Assembly: GCA_018266895.1 (NCBI GenBank)
Contig: JAFDZQ010000017.1
Span: 1-64,000 of the forward strand
DNA from: Bacteroidota bacterium
GTDB lineage: Bacteria > Bacteroidota > Ignavibacteria > Tepidaquicellales > Tepidaquicellaceae
Direction of reading: 5' to 3'
Length of the DNA stretch: 64,000 nucleotides
Program-made: the position numbers and the translations under genes
Part shown: piece after piece, positions 35,976-45,057 of the stretch
Layout of the letters: every line of letters starts with the position of its first letter
Position numbering within the stretch: position 1 is the first letter of the stretch
The notes under the pieces: model-generated
Told to the model about the DNA's origin: nothing
The model's input: only the letters and a program-made list of their open reading frames with translations
The model's database searches: none

Positions 35976-36491
35976 GTGGCTTTAATAGTTAAAGCAAAAG
36001 AGGAAGATTTTCAGTTACTTGCTGACATCGGCAGAACATCATTCATAGAATCGCACGGAAGCAGCGCTTCTACTGCAGATATAAATGATTATGTAAATGA
36101 GAAATATAATTGTGATGTGCTTAAAGAAGAAATCAGGAACCCGGAAAATATTTACCATATTATTTTTCATAATAAGCAGCCGGCCGGTTATTCTAAAATA
36201 ATTTTCAATGTCCCTCATTCAAATATTCCGTTGGAAAATGTAACCAAGATGGAAAGGATTTACCTTCTGAAAGAATTTTACAATTTAAAATTAGGGTTTG
36301 AACTTTTCTCATTCAACATTGAATTATCAAAAAATAACAATCAGGCGGGAATGTGGTTATACGTTTGGAAAGAAAACCACAGGGCTGTCAGGTTTTATGA
36401 AAGGACAGGATTTAAAGTTGTTGGCAGTTACGATTTCAAAATTACTGAAACTCATTCAAACCCAAATCATCAGATGTTTCTGAGGTATTAA
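35976..36491 (+). CDS. GNAT family N-acetyltransferase
   Basis: 171-residue acetyltransferase starting at GTG. MERIYLLKEFYNLKLGFELF contains the motif A helix, and MWLYVWKENHRAVRFYERTGFKVVG is the motif B region with typical W/Y-E-x-N-xx-A-xx-FY-x-x-x-GF. The glycine-rich acetyl-CoA loop is less canonical (NLKLGFELF). Substrate unknown. Confidence 0.85.
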   Translation: MALIVKAKEEDFQLLADIGRTSFIESHGSSASTADINDYVNEKYNCDVLKEEIRNPENIYHIIFHNKQPAGYSKIIFNVPHSNIPLENVTKMERIYLLKEFYNLKLGFELFSFNIELSKNNNQAGMWLYVWKENHRAVRFYERTGFKVVGSYDFKITETHSNPNHQMFLRY

Positions 36492-36593
36492 CAGTCAAAG
36501 ACTTATTACTGAACTTCTAATATTCTTAATTCACTGCCGTCATATTGATGAATTGAATTTTAGAATTACAATATAAAATATCAAACATAAATT

Positions 36594-37400
36594 ATGAATT
36601 TTAAACCTGTTGTGAGCAGAATAACAATTTATCCTGTTAAGTCTCTGGATGGTTTATCTCTGCAAAAAGCAGTAATATCGGAAGGCGGATGTCTATTGCA
36701 TGACCGGGAATATGCGATCACAGATGAGAAGGGAAATTATATAATCGGGAAAACTAATAAGCTCGTACATTCATTACGCACTTCATTTGATCCTGAAATC
36801 AGATTTATTTCATTCCGGCAATTTAATGAAACAACACAGGTACATTTTCATTTGCAAAAAGAAAAATCATCAATTGAATCTTATCTGTCTGATTTTTTCG
36901 GTGTGAAAATTTTGTTTCATCAGAATAGTACAGGACGGTTTTTGGATGTCCCAGATTTAAGCGGAGCAACTGTGATTTCGACTTCGAGTTTAAAGGAAGT
37001 TTCAGGTTGGTTTGATATTATAGATTTGGAAGAAGCAAGAAAGCGTTTCAGAGCAACTGTGGAAATTGAAGGCGTGCCTGCTTTCTGGGAAGATCATTTG
37101 TTTTCTAATGAAGGGAAAAGAATTGAATTTGAAATTGGTGACGTTACTTTATTCGGAATAAGTCCGAGGGCAAGGTGTGTAGTTCCAACCCGAAATCCTG
37201 AAACAGGTGAAGTCATACATGCTTTCACGAAATCATTTGTAAAGCGCCGCGCTTCTACTTTACCCGAATGGTCAACGCTTAATGAATTTGGTCATTATTA
37301 TTATTTGTCAGTTGATTGTCTGATTCCTGCTACAGAAATCGGGAAAGTAATTGAAACAGGAGATGAAGTGAAAATCATTGGAGAAAGGGTTTTTAATTAA
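36594..37400 (+). CDS. MOSC domain protein (YcbX-like)
   Basis: 268-residue molybdenum-cofactor sulfurase C-terminal (MOSC) protein: N-terminal beta-barrel SRITIYPVKSLDGLSLQKAV, then MOSC core with FSNEGKRIEFEIGDV and the conserved Cys in SPRARCVVPTRNPETGE near residue 197. Family members (YcbX, mARC) reduce N-hydroxylated compounds with a partner reductase. No ferredoxin domain is fused here, so a separate electron donor would be needed. Confidence 0.92.
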   Translation: MNFKPVVSRITIYPVKSLDGLSLQKAVISEGGCLLHDREYAITDEKGNYIIGKTNKLVHSLRTSFDPEIRFISFRQFNETTQVHFHLQKEKSSIESYLSDFFGVKILFHQNSTGRFLDVPDLSGATVISTSSLKEVSGWFDIIDLEEARKRFRATVEIEGVPAFWEDHLFSNEGKRIEFEIGDVTLFGISPRARCVVPTRNPETGEVIHAFTKSFVKRRASTLPEWSTLNEFGHYYYLSVDCLIPATEIGKVIETGDEVKIIGERVFN

Positions 37401-37435
37401 ATTTAATTTCTGCTTTGATTAAATTTATTCCACGA

Positions 37436-37514
37436 CACTTTCGCAAATCCGCAAATTACTTATTAATTTCATGAAGGTTTTTGTAAGTTTGTTGCGGGTA
37501 ATTAATCCTTATCC
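37436..37514 (+). repeat. Right-end repeat, second type, with core CTTATCCGG
   Basis: TTTCGCAAATCCGCAAAT, a loop with ATGAAGG, TAAGTTTGTTGCGGGTAATT then AATC and core CTTATCCGG (37508-37516). Shares the GTAAGTTTGTTGCGGGTA block with 15,301-15,318 (TAAGTTTGTTGCGGGTA). The core is the reverse complement, 7 of 9, of CAGGATAAT at the end of the next gene. Confidence 0.65.
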
Positions 37515-37539
37515 GGTATTTTAAAACGGCATCTCGAAA

Positions 37540-38205
37540 ATGAATGACTTCTATAAACAACATAAGTTATTGCAATGGATTGAAGCAATTTTACTTTTGC
37601 TAATAAGCTTATTGCCGGCACTTGTTATCATTGAAATGGCTAACTCCCAACCTTTGTTCTTCATACTTTTTTTGGTTTACGTACCTATTGGACAATTTGC
37701 AGCAGCCCCATTTTTTACACTTGTGGGTATTTACAAATATTATTCGCCAATGTTACTTGGGTATATGGCAAATGACACCCAAATTGATTTACATAGTGGT
37801 GTAAGTTTTGATTACATTTTTGTAATGAGGAAATATAAATCAGGAATTGAGTTCAAATACAGGCTGTTAATTTATCATTTGGAAGGTTTGATATGCTTAA
37901 TTAAGCTAATTGAGAATAAAAACATACCTGATACAGTAAATATTACAGGAACATCATATTTTTTCAACAACAGGACATTGAACAAAATGGGTTTTGAGAT
38001 TAAGAATCCATCATTTATTTATAGAGTAAATCTATTCCTAAATTTTATTGACTTATTTTGGATGTATTCTCTTTCACAAGGTAAGCTTTCAATTCCTAAG
38101 ATATGGAATGCAAAAAAAGCAAGTATATCAGGAGCTAAATTAGTTGAATCTAAAAAGTTAATTGAAGAACTTTATAACAAAATGAAATCAAAAAAGACAG
38201 GATAA
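37540..38205 (+). CDS. Hypothetical membrane protein with two N-terminal helices
   Basis: 221 residues. Two hydrophobic segments (about 12-32 and 38-62) are followed by a soluble, Lys-rich part, with a further hydrophobic stretch near 167-180. I do not recognise a family. The last codons form the left core of a repeat (CAGGATAAT), so the gene fits a cassette that starts at core 37,508. This is the only well-supported cassette to the right of 27 kb. Confidence 0.6.
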   Translation: MNDFYKQHKLLQWIEAILLLLISLLPALVIIEMANSQPLFFILFLVYVPIGQFAAAPFFTLVGIYKYYSPMLLGYMANDTQIDLHSGVSFDYIFVMRKYKSGIEFKYRLLIYHLEGLICLIKLIENKNIPDTVNITGTSYFFNNRTLNKMGFEIKNPSFIYRVNLFLNFIDLFWMYSLSQGKLSIPKIWNAKKASISGAKLVESKKLIEELYNKMKSKKTG

Positions 38206-38240
38206 TACTGATTTTGCGTCATGGGGTTGACACAACCGGA
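38198..38240 (+). repeat. attC-like left half after membrane protein gene
   Basis: Left core CAGGATAAT (38198-38206) and arm CTGATTTTGCGTCATGGGG (38208-38226), closely matching the arm after the S41 gene (GGATTTTGCGTCAGGCGGGC). No right arm follows; the array seems to end here. Confidence 0.6.
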
Positions 38241-38322
38241 CATTTCTTCAGGAAGCGAATATAAATTAAATATCTTTACTTATTAAACAAGCATTAACAA
38301 TTTAAAAATAAATTACATCAAA

Positions 38323-38841
38323 ATGAAAAATGCAGCATTAATATTTTTAGGATTTACATCAATATTTTTCCTGGGTTTCTTTTCCAGGAATGTTTTTACA
38401 AATCTACCTAATAATAATATTGGAAATAAACAAACAGATAGTATCATTAAAACTAAAACAAAAAGCAAAATGAAATTAGGAGCATTTTCAATAAGCTTAA
38501 GTGTCAAGGATTTAAACGCTTCAAAACTATTTTATGAAAATCTTGGCTTTACAGTTTTTGCAGGAAGTATGGAAAATAATTATCTCATTATGAAAAATGA
38601 GAATTCTCTGATCGGAATATTTCATGGAATGTTTGAGAACAATATTCTGACATTCAATCCCGGATGGGACGAAAACGCAAATAACATTGAGAAGTTTGAT
38701 GATGTGAGAGAAATTCAACGTCAACTGAAAAGTAATAATGTTAAGTTAACAACTGAAGCAGATGAGAATACGACCGGACCTGCAAGTATAATGGTTACTG
38801 ACCCGGACGGGAATGTTATTCTGATTGATCAGCATCGCTGA
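38323..38841 (+). CDS. Exported or anchored VOC family protein
   Basis: 172 residues: an N-terminal hydrophobic helix (residues 4-24) and linker, then a VOC domain from about residue 50 (FSISLSVKDLNASKLFYENLGF) to the end (MVTDPDGNVILIDQHR). Most VOC proteins are cytoplasmic; this one appears anchored outside the membrane. An internal ATG at residue 50 (KMKLGAF) could give a cytoplasmic form, but the open frame and leader argue for the long one. Confidence 0.82.
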   Translation: MKNAALIFLGFTSIFFLGFFSRNVFTNLPNNNIGNKQTDSIIKTKTKSKMKLGAFSISLSVKDLNASKLFYENLGFTVFAGSMENNYLIMKNENSLIGIFHGMFENNILTFNPGWDENANNIEKFDDVREIQRQLKSNNVKLTTEADENTTGPASIMVTDPDGNVILIDQHR

Positions 38842-39075
38842 TTGATTTTATTGCCTGAATAACAGTAATGATGAAAGAGATAGATAAAGTTTTAGTTTTA
38901 TAAGTTGTTAATTTAGATGAAGAATAAAGTTATTCCTTAACATTTGTATTCATATCTTTATTTATTAAATACAATTCTTTATCCAAGGCAGAATAATAAA
39001 ATTCACTTTTTACTTTTTAAAATCATAGCTATTTTTTATTAATAATTTCAGCACTTAATAAATTAAAAAACTATA

Positions 39076-39666
39076 ATGAGAATATTTCTATTTATCTTTT
39101 CTGTTTTAATTATGTCGTTTACTATGCCGAAGGATAATCCGATTGATCGAATCGGAGTTCCAGGACCGCTGATGTTTAATCAGGTAAGTTATAATCTTGC
39201 ATGGTCAGACAGACCCCGTGATACTTATTACATTCAGGAATATTTACCTGAAGGAGAGAATGTAAACAGCTTCAGTCAAATGCTTACTATTCATTTATTT
39301 GATGTTGACATTTCAATCGAAGATGCTGTAAAGAAGAAAATCAATGAACTTGAGAACAGAATTAAAACTGACGCTACCTGTAATTACGAAGTATATAAAA
39401 GTCCTGATGGCAAAGAGATAATTATAGATTTCACTCTTGAAGAAAGTAAAAATAACGAAATGACAATTGCGGAATTCAACATTTACCGTTACAAAAACCT
39501 GGAACTTGGCAACAATAAAAACGGATTACTGGTATATTCTTACTCTCAAAGAAGTTATGGTGAGAAAATCACTGATTTTTATAAATCGTTAAAAGTTTAC
39601 AGACCTGAATTAATAAGCATGATGTCATCATCGGAATTACCTGTTATCAGCTTGTCAAATGAATAA
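39076..39666 (+). CDS. Hypothetical exported protein
   Basis: 196 residues with a short signal segment (MRIFLFIFSVLIMSFTM) and no recognisable family. The middle contains DVDISIEDAVKKKINELENRI followed by a strand-rich part (YEVYKSPDGKEIIIDFTLEE), suggesting a small alpha/beta domain. It lies 44 bases upstream of the amidotransferase gene; a functional link is not evident. Confidence 0.6.
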   Translation: MRIFLFIFSVLIMSFTMPKDNPIDRIGVPGPLMFNQVSYNLAWSDRPRDTYYIQEYLPEGENVNSFSQMLTIHLFDVDISIEDAVKKKINELENRIKTDATCNYEVYKSPDGKEIIIDFTLEESKNNEMTIAEFNIYRYKNLELGNNKNGLLVYSYSQRSYGEKITDFYKSLKVYRPELISMMSSSELPVISLSNE

Positions 39667-39710
39667 ATATAACTCAAGTGATTTTAAAACAAACTTAAAT
39701 TAGAATAAAA

Positions 39711-40529
39711 ATGTGCAGATGGCTGGCATACAAAGGAGGTCCGATTTTAATGAGCGAATTGCTCATCAAACCAAAGGACAATCTTATACATCAGAGTATT
39801 CATGCAAAAGCAATGCGTGTCCCGACCAACGGCGATGGATACGGACTTGGCTGGTATGACAAGCAGCCATATCCGGGCTTGTTCCGGAGTATACGTCCTG
39901 CATGGAATGACTCTAACCTTCACGATTTGGCTCGACATATAGAATCACCATTATTCCTGTCTCATGTTCGTGCATCATCACTTGCTCCGATTCAGGAAAC
40001 CAATTGCCATCCATTCAGATATAATAAATGGTTGTTTATGCACAACGGGCAGATTGCTCAGTTTGAATTTCTCCGGCAGGCATTACTCGCTAAGATCTCG
40101 CCAGAATATTTTAATGATCTCATGGGTTCTACAGATTCGGAAGTAATGTTTTATCTTGCTCTCACATTCGGACTCGAAGATGATGTTGTATCTGCAATAG
40201 CCGAAATGGTGCGGGTCGTAAAAGCCGAGGGTAAAAAAGCAGGCGTCACAGGATATTTGTGGATAACTCTTGCAATCTCTGACGGTAAAAGTCTCTGGGG
40301 TTTCAGATACGGTAGTGACGGCAAAGGTCCTACGCTTTACATAAGTCCGAGTATAGAAGAACTTAACCGTCTGAATCCGCATGTTGAAGGAAAGTTCGGA
40401 GACTTCGCCGCATGTCTGGTTTCAGAGCCAATCGGTAATTACCAGAATATCTGGCGGGTTGTTCCCGAGAACTCAGTTGTAATTGTTCAGGATCAAAATA
40501 TTGCCGTGAATACTTTTCAGGTGAAATAA
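39711..40529 (+). CDS. Class II glutamine amidotransferase (YafJ/EgtC-like)
   Basis: 272-residue Ntn-type amidotransferase domain protein. The N-terminal nucleophile is Cys2 (MCRWLAYKGGPI), exposed after Met removal. Other family blocks are GYGLGWYDKQPYPGLFRSI, FLSHVRASSLAPIQETNCHPF, MHNGQIAQF and SDSEVMFYL. There is no synthase domain, so it is a stand-alone glutaminase or a related amidase; no ergothioneine genes lie nearby. Confidence 0.92.
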   Translation: MCRWLAYKGGPILMSELLIKPKDNLIHQSIHAKAMRVPTNGDGYGLGWYDKQPYPGLFRSIRPAWNDSNLHDLARHIESPLFLSHVRASSLAPIQETNCHPFRYNKWLFMHNGQIAQFEFLRQALLAKISPEYFNDLMGSTDSEVMFYLALTFGLEDDVVSAIAEMVRVVKAEGKKAGVTGYLWITLAISDGKSLWGFRYGSDGKGPTLYISPSIEELNRLNPHVEGKFGDFAACLVSEPIGNYQNIWRVVPENSVVIVQDQNIAVNTFQVK

Positions 40530-40571
40530 GTATTAGAAATTCATACATAAAAATTTATTGATACGAATTTT

Positions 40572-42167
40572 GTGAATAACGACAGAAAACATTCCGACAC
40601 AAATGAAATTGAACGAGAATATTCAAAATTCACAACGATTGAGCACAGAAAAAAATACGCTCAATTCTTTACGCCTTTCTCTTTAGCTGATTTAATGGCC
40701 AAATGGCTAATTGGAAATAAGGATTTAAAAACAGTTTTAGATCCTGCATTTGGATTAGGAGTATTTTCAAGAGCATTGTTGAATCATAATCATAATTTAA
40801 AGATTATTGGATTTGAAATTGACGAAAACATTTATGAGAAAGCAAAAATTATTTTCAAAAATAATAAGAACATCTCAATTAATCTCAGCGACTTTATGCA
40901 TAATGACTGGGATAATAAATATGATGGTATCATTTGCAATCCTCCATACTTTAATTTTCGTGATTACGACAGTAAGAATATATTAGAAGAAATTGGAAAG
41001 AGAATTTCCTTTAAACTGAACGGTTTAACAAATCTTTACACATTATTTCTTTTAAAATCTATTTATCAGTTAAATGAAAATGGCAGAGCAGCATTTATAA
41101 TACCTTCAGAATTTCTCAATTCAGACTTCGGCAAACTTATTAAGTCTTATTTAATAAAAAGCAAAACTTTACGTCATATAGCTGTTATTAACTTCAAAGA
41201 GAATGTTTTCAACGATGCCCTTACAACCTCTGCGATAATTCTTTGTGCAAATGATAACAAATCCGGCAAAGTACAATTCAGCAATGTCAGCAGTAAAAAT
41301 GATTTTTCAAAAATTGAAAGAGTCATTGAGAGTTATCCCGATTATTTAAGTAATGAACGGACATTCGAATTTAACAATCTGAATCCTGAACTAAAATGGC
41401 GGGCATATTATCAGGAACAGAATGCTGTTAAATATAAAAACTTAGTACCATTTGGAAATTACGGTAAAGTTTTACGCGGGATTGCTACCGGTTCAAATGA
41501 ATTTTTTACTTTTAATCTTTCTAAAGCAAATAAATTCGGAATTGCTAATAAATATTTATTGCCATGTATTTGTAAATCAATTGATTCAAAAAATTCTTTT
41601 TTCACAAATGATGATTTTGAGAAACTTCAGGCAAATGATAAAACAGTATACTTACTTAATGCCGTAAACCCGGATAAATTAGTTAAAAGATATATTGCAT
41701 CCGGAGAGGAACAGGAAATAGATAAAAAGTATCTTACAGAAAAGAGAAATCCCTGGTATTCCATAGAAAACAGACCTCCATCGCCAATCTGGGTTTCAGT
41801 TTTTAACCGTACCGGACTTCGGTTTGTCCGAAATGAAGCTAACATTTCAAACTTAACAACTTTTCATTGCATTTATCTGAATATGTTTTCTGCGCCTAAG
41901 ACAGATTTATTTTTTGCTTATCTGCTAACGGATGTATCAAAACAAATTTTCAATGATAACAGACGCGAGTATGGTAAAGGATTACAGAAATTTGAACCTA
42001 ACGATATAAATAATTCAAAAATGTTAAATCTCGAACTTTTACCATCAGATTCAGAATCAGAAATATTAGAATATTTTAGTTTATATCGTAATTCTGTGAT
42101 TGAAAAAAAACCAGACGAAAGTTTTGTAAATAAAATCAATGACATCTTCATTAAATTCTATACATAA
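40572..42167 (+). CDS. Solitary N6-adenine DNA methyltransferase (type II, gamma-like)
   Basis: 531-residue S-adenosylmethionine-dependent methyltransferase. Motif I is DPAFGLGVFS (near residue 57), the FTP motif KKYAQFFTP precedes it, and motif IV is NPPY (near 119), as in Eco57I/TaqI-like enzymes. The C-terminal half (from about 290) is a target-recognition-like region ending near residue 530. No nuclease domain is fused and no restriction gene lies on either side (the next 276 bases are empty). Start is GTG. It is either an orphan regulator or a remnant of a restriction-modification system. Confidence 0.9.
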   Translation: MNNDRKHSDTNEIEREYSKFTTIEHRKKYAQFFTPFSLADLMAKWLIGNKDLKTVLDPAFGLGVFSRALLNHNHNLKIIGFEIDENIYEKAKIIFKNNKNISINLSDFMHNDWDNKYDGIICNPPYFNFRDYDSKNILEEIGKRISFKLNGLTNLYTLFLLKSIYQLNENGRAAFIIPSEFLNSDFGKLIKSYLIKSKTLRHIAVINFKENVFNDALTTSAIILCANDNKSGKVQFSNVSSKNDFSKIERVIESYPDYLSNERTFEFNNLNPELKWRAYYQEQNAVKYKNLVPFGNYGKVLRGIATGSNEFFTFNLSKANKFGIANKYLLPCICKSIDSKNSFFTNDDFEKLQANDKTVYLLNAVNPDKLVKRYIASGEEQEIDKKYLTEKRNPWYSIENRPPSPIWVSVFNRTGLRFVRNEANISNLTTFHCIYLNMFSAPKTDLFFAYLLTDVSKQIFNDNRREYGKGLQKFEPNDINNSKMLNLELLPSDSESEILEYFSLYRNSVIEKKPDESFVNKINDIFIKFYT

Positions 42168-42443
42168 TCCGCATCAGCGCAGTCAGAATAATTTACTATA
42201 CCTTCAATATGGATTCAGATGAAATACTTATTTATTAACAAATGAAGAAACTGAACTTTAGTAACTAAGTTTCAGGAATTTTCAATTGAATCAATACATT
42301 TTGTTTCATCTAAAGAATCTTCTTTATTACATCAAACAGACAGATCTTAAAATGTCAGAATATCTTTTGAAAATATATTTTTCCTAATCTGTAACATTTT
42401 CAAACTCTCTGTATCTAAATGACAAACAATAAAATAAAACATT

Positions 42444-43292
42444 ATGAAAAAGTTTGTCAGTTTTACAATCGTAATAATATTTTTTGCTTTAACAATAAAT
42501 GCTTACTGTCAGGATAACAACTTTCCTTTTGAAGTAAAAAAGACAGGAGAAGGAAAACAGTCATTGATATTTATTCCGGGATTTTCATGTTCCGGAGAAG
42601 TCTGGAATGAAACAACTTCTGTATTTGAAAAAGATTACACCTGCTATGTCCTGACAATGGCGGGATTTGCAGGAGTTCCTCCTCAGTCTGATCCAACGTT
42701 TCAAAGCTGGGAAAAAGGAATTGCATACTTTATTGAACAATTCAAAATTGAAAAGCCGGTAATAATCGGACACAGTATGGGCGGCGGACTGGCGATGGCT
42801 ATAGCTGCTGACTACCCGCGGCTTATTTCTAAAATTGTTGTGGTAGATGCATTGCCTTGCTTAGCCGCATTAATGGATAATTCATTTAAGTCAAAAGACA
42901 CTAATGATTGCAGCGCAATTATTTCACAAATTACATCCGCAACAAACGAAGAGTTTTATCAAATGCAAAAGAAGTCTGTTCCGCAAATGCTTGCGGATAC
43001 TTCAAAGCAAACTCTTGTAGTTGACTGGTCAGTAAAGTCTGACCGAAAGACACTTGCAGAAATGTATTGCGACTTTTCAAATACAGACTTAAGAGAAAAG
43101 ACAGCTTTGATAGAATGCCCGGCTTTAGTTTTGCTGGAATCATATTTTGTAAATTTCAAGCCGGCTTTAAATGAGCAGTTCAAAAACTTAAAAACAGCTA
43201 ACATACAATATGCTACAAAAGGACTTCACTTTATTATGTATGATGATACAGAATGGTTTATTGAGCAACTAATCAGTTTTGTTAAACAATAA
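42444..43292 (+). CDS. Exported alpha/beta hydrolase
   Basis: 282-residue hydrolase with a signal peptide (MKKFVSFTIVIIFFALTINAYCQ). FIPGFSCSGEVW is the oxyanion region, GHSMGGGLAMA holds the nucleophile Ser near residue 112, and the His lies in TKGLHFIMYDD. It is 6 bases upstream of an ECF sigma gene, so it is probably the first gene of a three-gene operon with the sigma factor and a membrane protein. Confidence 0.88.
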   Translation: MKKFVSFTIVIIFFALTINAYCQDNNFPFEVKKTGEGKQSLIFIPGFSCSGEVWNETTSVFEKDYTCYVLTMAGFAGVPPQSDPTFQSWEKGIAYFIEQFKIEKPVIIGHSMGGGLAMAIAADYPRLISKIVVVDALPCLAALMDNSFKSKDTNDCSAIISQITSATNEEFYQMQKKSVPQMLADTSKQTLVVDWSVKSDRKTLAEMYCDFSNTDLREKTALIECPALVLLESYFVNFKPALNEQFKNLKTANIQYATKGLHFIMYDDTEWFIEQLISFVKQ

Positions 43293-43298
43293 CACAGA

Positions 43299-43769
43299 AT
43301 GATTTTTGAAGATATTTACAAAGCATACTGGCTAAAAATATTCCGCTTATGCATGGGTTATATGAACGACAGGGATTCGGCAAAAGATTTAGCTCAGGAA
43401 ACATTTATCACAGTTTGGCAGAAACTTCCGGATTTCAGAAACGAATCGTCTATCGGAACCTGGGTTTTCAGAATAGCATCCAATCATTGCCTTCGGCAGA
43501 TTGAGAAGCAAAACAGAATGCCCAAAACTCAGTTACCGGCAGAGATTGAAGATGTTATTCATCACGGGAATGAAGATAAAATGGAATTCTTATACAAGTG
43601 TATTTCTGAGCTTCCTGAGTCAGAGCGAATCATCATCTCACTGGAGTTAGAGGACTTAAAGCAAGCTGAGATAGCCGATATAACAGGAATATCAGAGTCG
43701 AATGTTCGTGTAAAAATTCACAGAATCAAAGAAAAGCTAACTAAAAAATTTAATAACTATGAACAATAA
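43299..43769 (+). CDS. ECF-type RNA polymerase sigma factor
   Basis: 156-residue sigma-70 family ECF factor. Region 2 is DIYKAYWLKIFRLCMGYMND and DLAQETFITVWQKL; region 4 is LPESERIIISLELEDLKQAE then IADITGISESNVRVKIHRIK. It lacks region 3, as usual. It overlaps the next gene by 11 bases, so they are co-translated; the next protein is the likely regulator partner. Target promoters cannot be read. Confidence 0.95.
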   Translation: MIFEDIYKAYWLKIFRLCMGYMNDRDSAKDLAQETFITVWQKLPDFRNESSIGTWVFRIASNHCLRQIEKQNRMPKTQLPAEIEDVIHHGNEDKMEFLYKCISELPESERIIISLELEDLKQAEIADITGISESNVRVKIHRIKEKLTKKFNNYEQ

Positions 43770-44355
43770 CATAGACCTGAAAGGCTTGTGGAATAAACAG
43801 GAAGCTGATATTCCTGATACAAAAGAATTATTTGAAAAAATTAATGCATACAAAAAAAGAAGCTTTGGAAAAATAATATTTACAAATACACTTTTAATTT
43901 TAACTTCTGCTTTCATTATTTTTATCTGGTATTATTACCAGCCGGAAATGATCAGTTCAAAACTCGGAATAGTGTTAATAATTTTAGCAATGGCGATATT
44001 TGTATTCGTTTTAAATCAGACTCTGCCATTATTGACTAAAGTTGATTTTGATTTAGACATCAGAGAATCTTTAAAACAGCTCTTCAGGTACAGGGAGAAA
44101 CAAATATTTCTTCAGACTACTATGCTAAATATTTATTTTATTCTTTTATCTGCCGGTATTTGTTTATACATGTTTGAGTACGCTTTAAAAATGACTTTTT
44201 TATTGGCAGCCATTTCATATTTTACAACACTCATGTGGATTGCTTTTAACTGGTTTTATCTCAGACCAAGACAAATAAAGAAGCAGCGGGCTAAGACGGA
44301 TGAATTAATACTCAAACTGGAAATGTTAAACAGGCAGATTTCAGAGAATGATTAA
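43759..44355 (+). CDS. Four-helix membrane protein, possible sigma-factor regulator
   Basis: 198 residues. A cytoplasmic N-terminus (DLKGLWNKQEADIPDTKELFEKI) is followed by four membrane segments in two pairs (about 36-55, 62-85, 110-135, 140-160) and a Lys/Arg-rich tail. The overlap with the ECF sigma gene and the N-terminal helix resemble unclassified anti-sigma-like partners in Bacteroidota. The anti-sigma role is inference from operon structure; no zinc-binding anti-sigma motif is present. Confidence 0.75.
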   Translation: MNNNIDLKGLWNKQEADIPDTKELFEKINAYKKRSFGKIIFTNTLLILTSAFIIFIWYYYQPEMISSKLGIVLIILAMAIFVFVLNQTLPLLTKVDFDLDIRESLKQLFRYREKQIFLQTTMLNIYFILLSAGICLYMFEYALKMTFLLAAISYFTTLMWIAFNWFYLRPRQIKKQRAKTDELILKLEMLNRQISEND

Positions 44356-44412
44356 ATAACTTCTTCACAAAACTGACTGATAAATATATTTTTAACAATT
44401 AACACATAAAAT

Positions 44413-45000
44413 ATGGACATTAAACTATTTGATAATTACAGTATAAGAATTACAGACGACGAAATAGAATTCGGCAGCTTCTTTTCACAAAACAGACCTG
44501 TCCTGTTTTCAGATAATATTGACCTTAAGCTTTCAAATATATTGACCGAGCACGAGAAGTCAAAAATTAAAGAATTAAGTACAAGCTATGGCTCGCCTTA
44601 CAAGCTGAGAATTTATATTCTTAACGGAGATGAGAAGATCGGATGGTTTATTGGCGAGCAAAAAGACTCACAGACATTTTACATGATAAACACAGCAATT
44701 TTCAGTCAACATCAGAATAAAGGGATTTACAAATCACTCCTGCCGAAGATCCTTGACATACTCAAAGAAAAAGGATTTCAAAAAGTTTACAGCAGACATT
44801 CAGCAACAAATAATCAGATAATTATTCCGAAACTCAAACAGGGTTTTATGATCACAGCTTTTGAGATCAGTGATATTTTTGGTATTCTGATACATTTGAC
44901 TTATTATTTCAATGAAAGCAGAAGAAAAGCAATTGAATTCCGCACCGGACAATTAAAACCTGACAGGAAACTCAGTGAAGCGCTTTCGCTGAATGACTAA
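44413..45000 (+). CDS. GNAT-like acetyltransferase
   Basis: 195 residues; a GNAT domain in the middle (YMINTAIFSQHQNKGIYKSL then LPKILDILKEKGFQKVYSRH) with the acetyl-CoA loop Q-x-x-K-G-I-Y. The C-terminal part (LIHLTYYFNESRRKAIEFRTG) is unlike standard members. Substrate unknown. Separate from the ECF operon by 57 bases. Confidence 0.72.
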   Translation: MDIKLFDNYSIRITDDEIEFGSFFSQNRPVLFSDNIDLKLSNILTEHEKSKIKELSTSYGSPYKLRIYILNGDEKIGWFIGEQKDSQTFYMINTAIFSQHQNKGIYKSLLPKILDILKEKGFQKVYSRHSATNNQIIIPKLKQGFMITAFEISDIFGILIHLTYYFNESRRKAIEFRTGQLKPDRKLSEALSLND

Positions 45001-45057
45001 CCGGACATAATTCTGTTAAAGATTATAAATTACTAAAAGAAATTTTAAGAAGAGATA

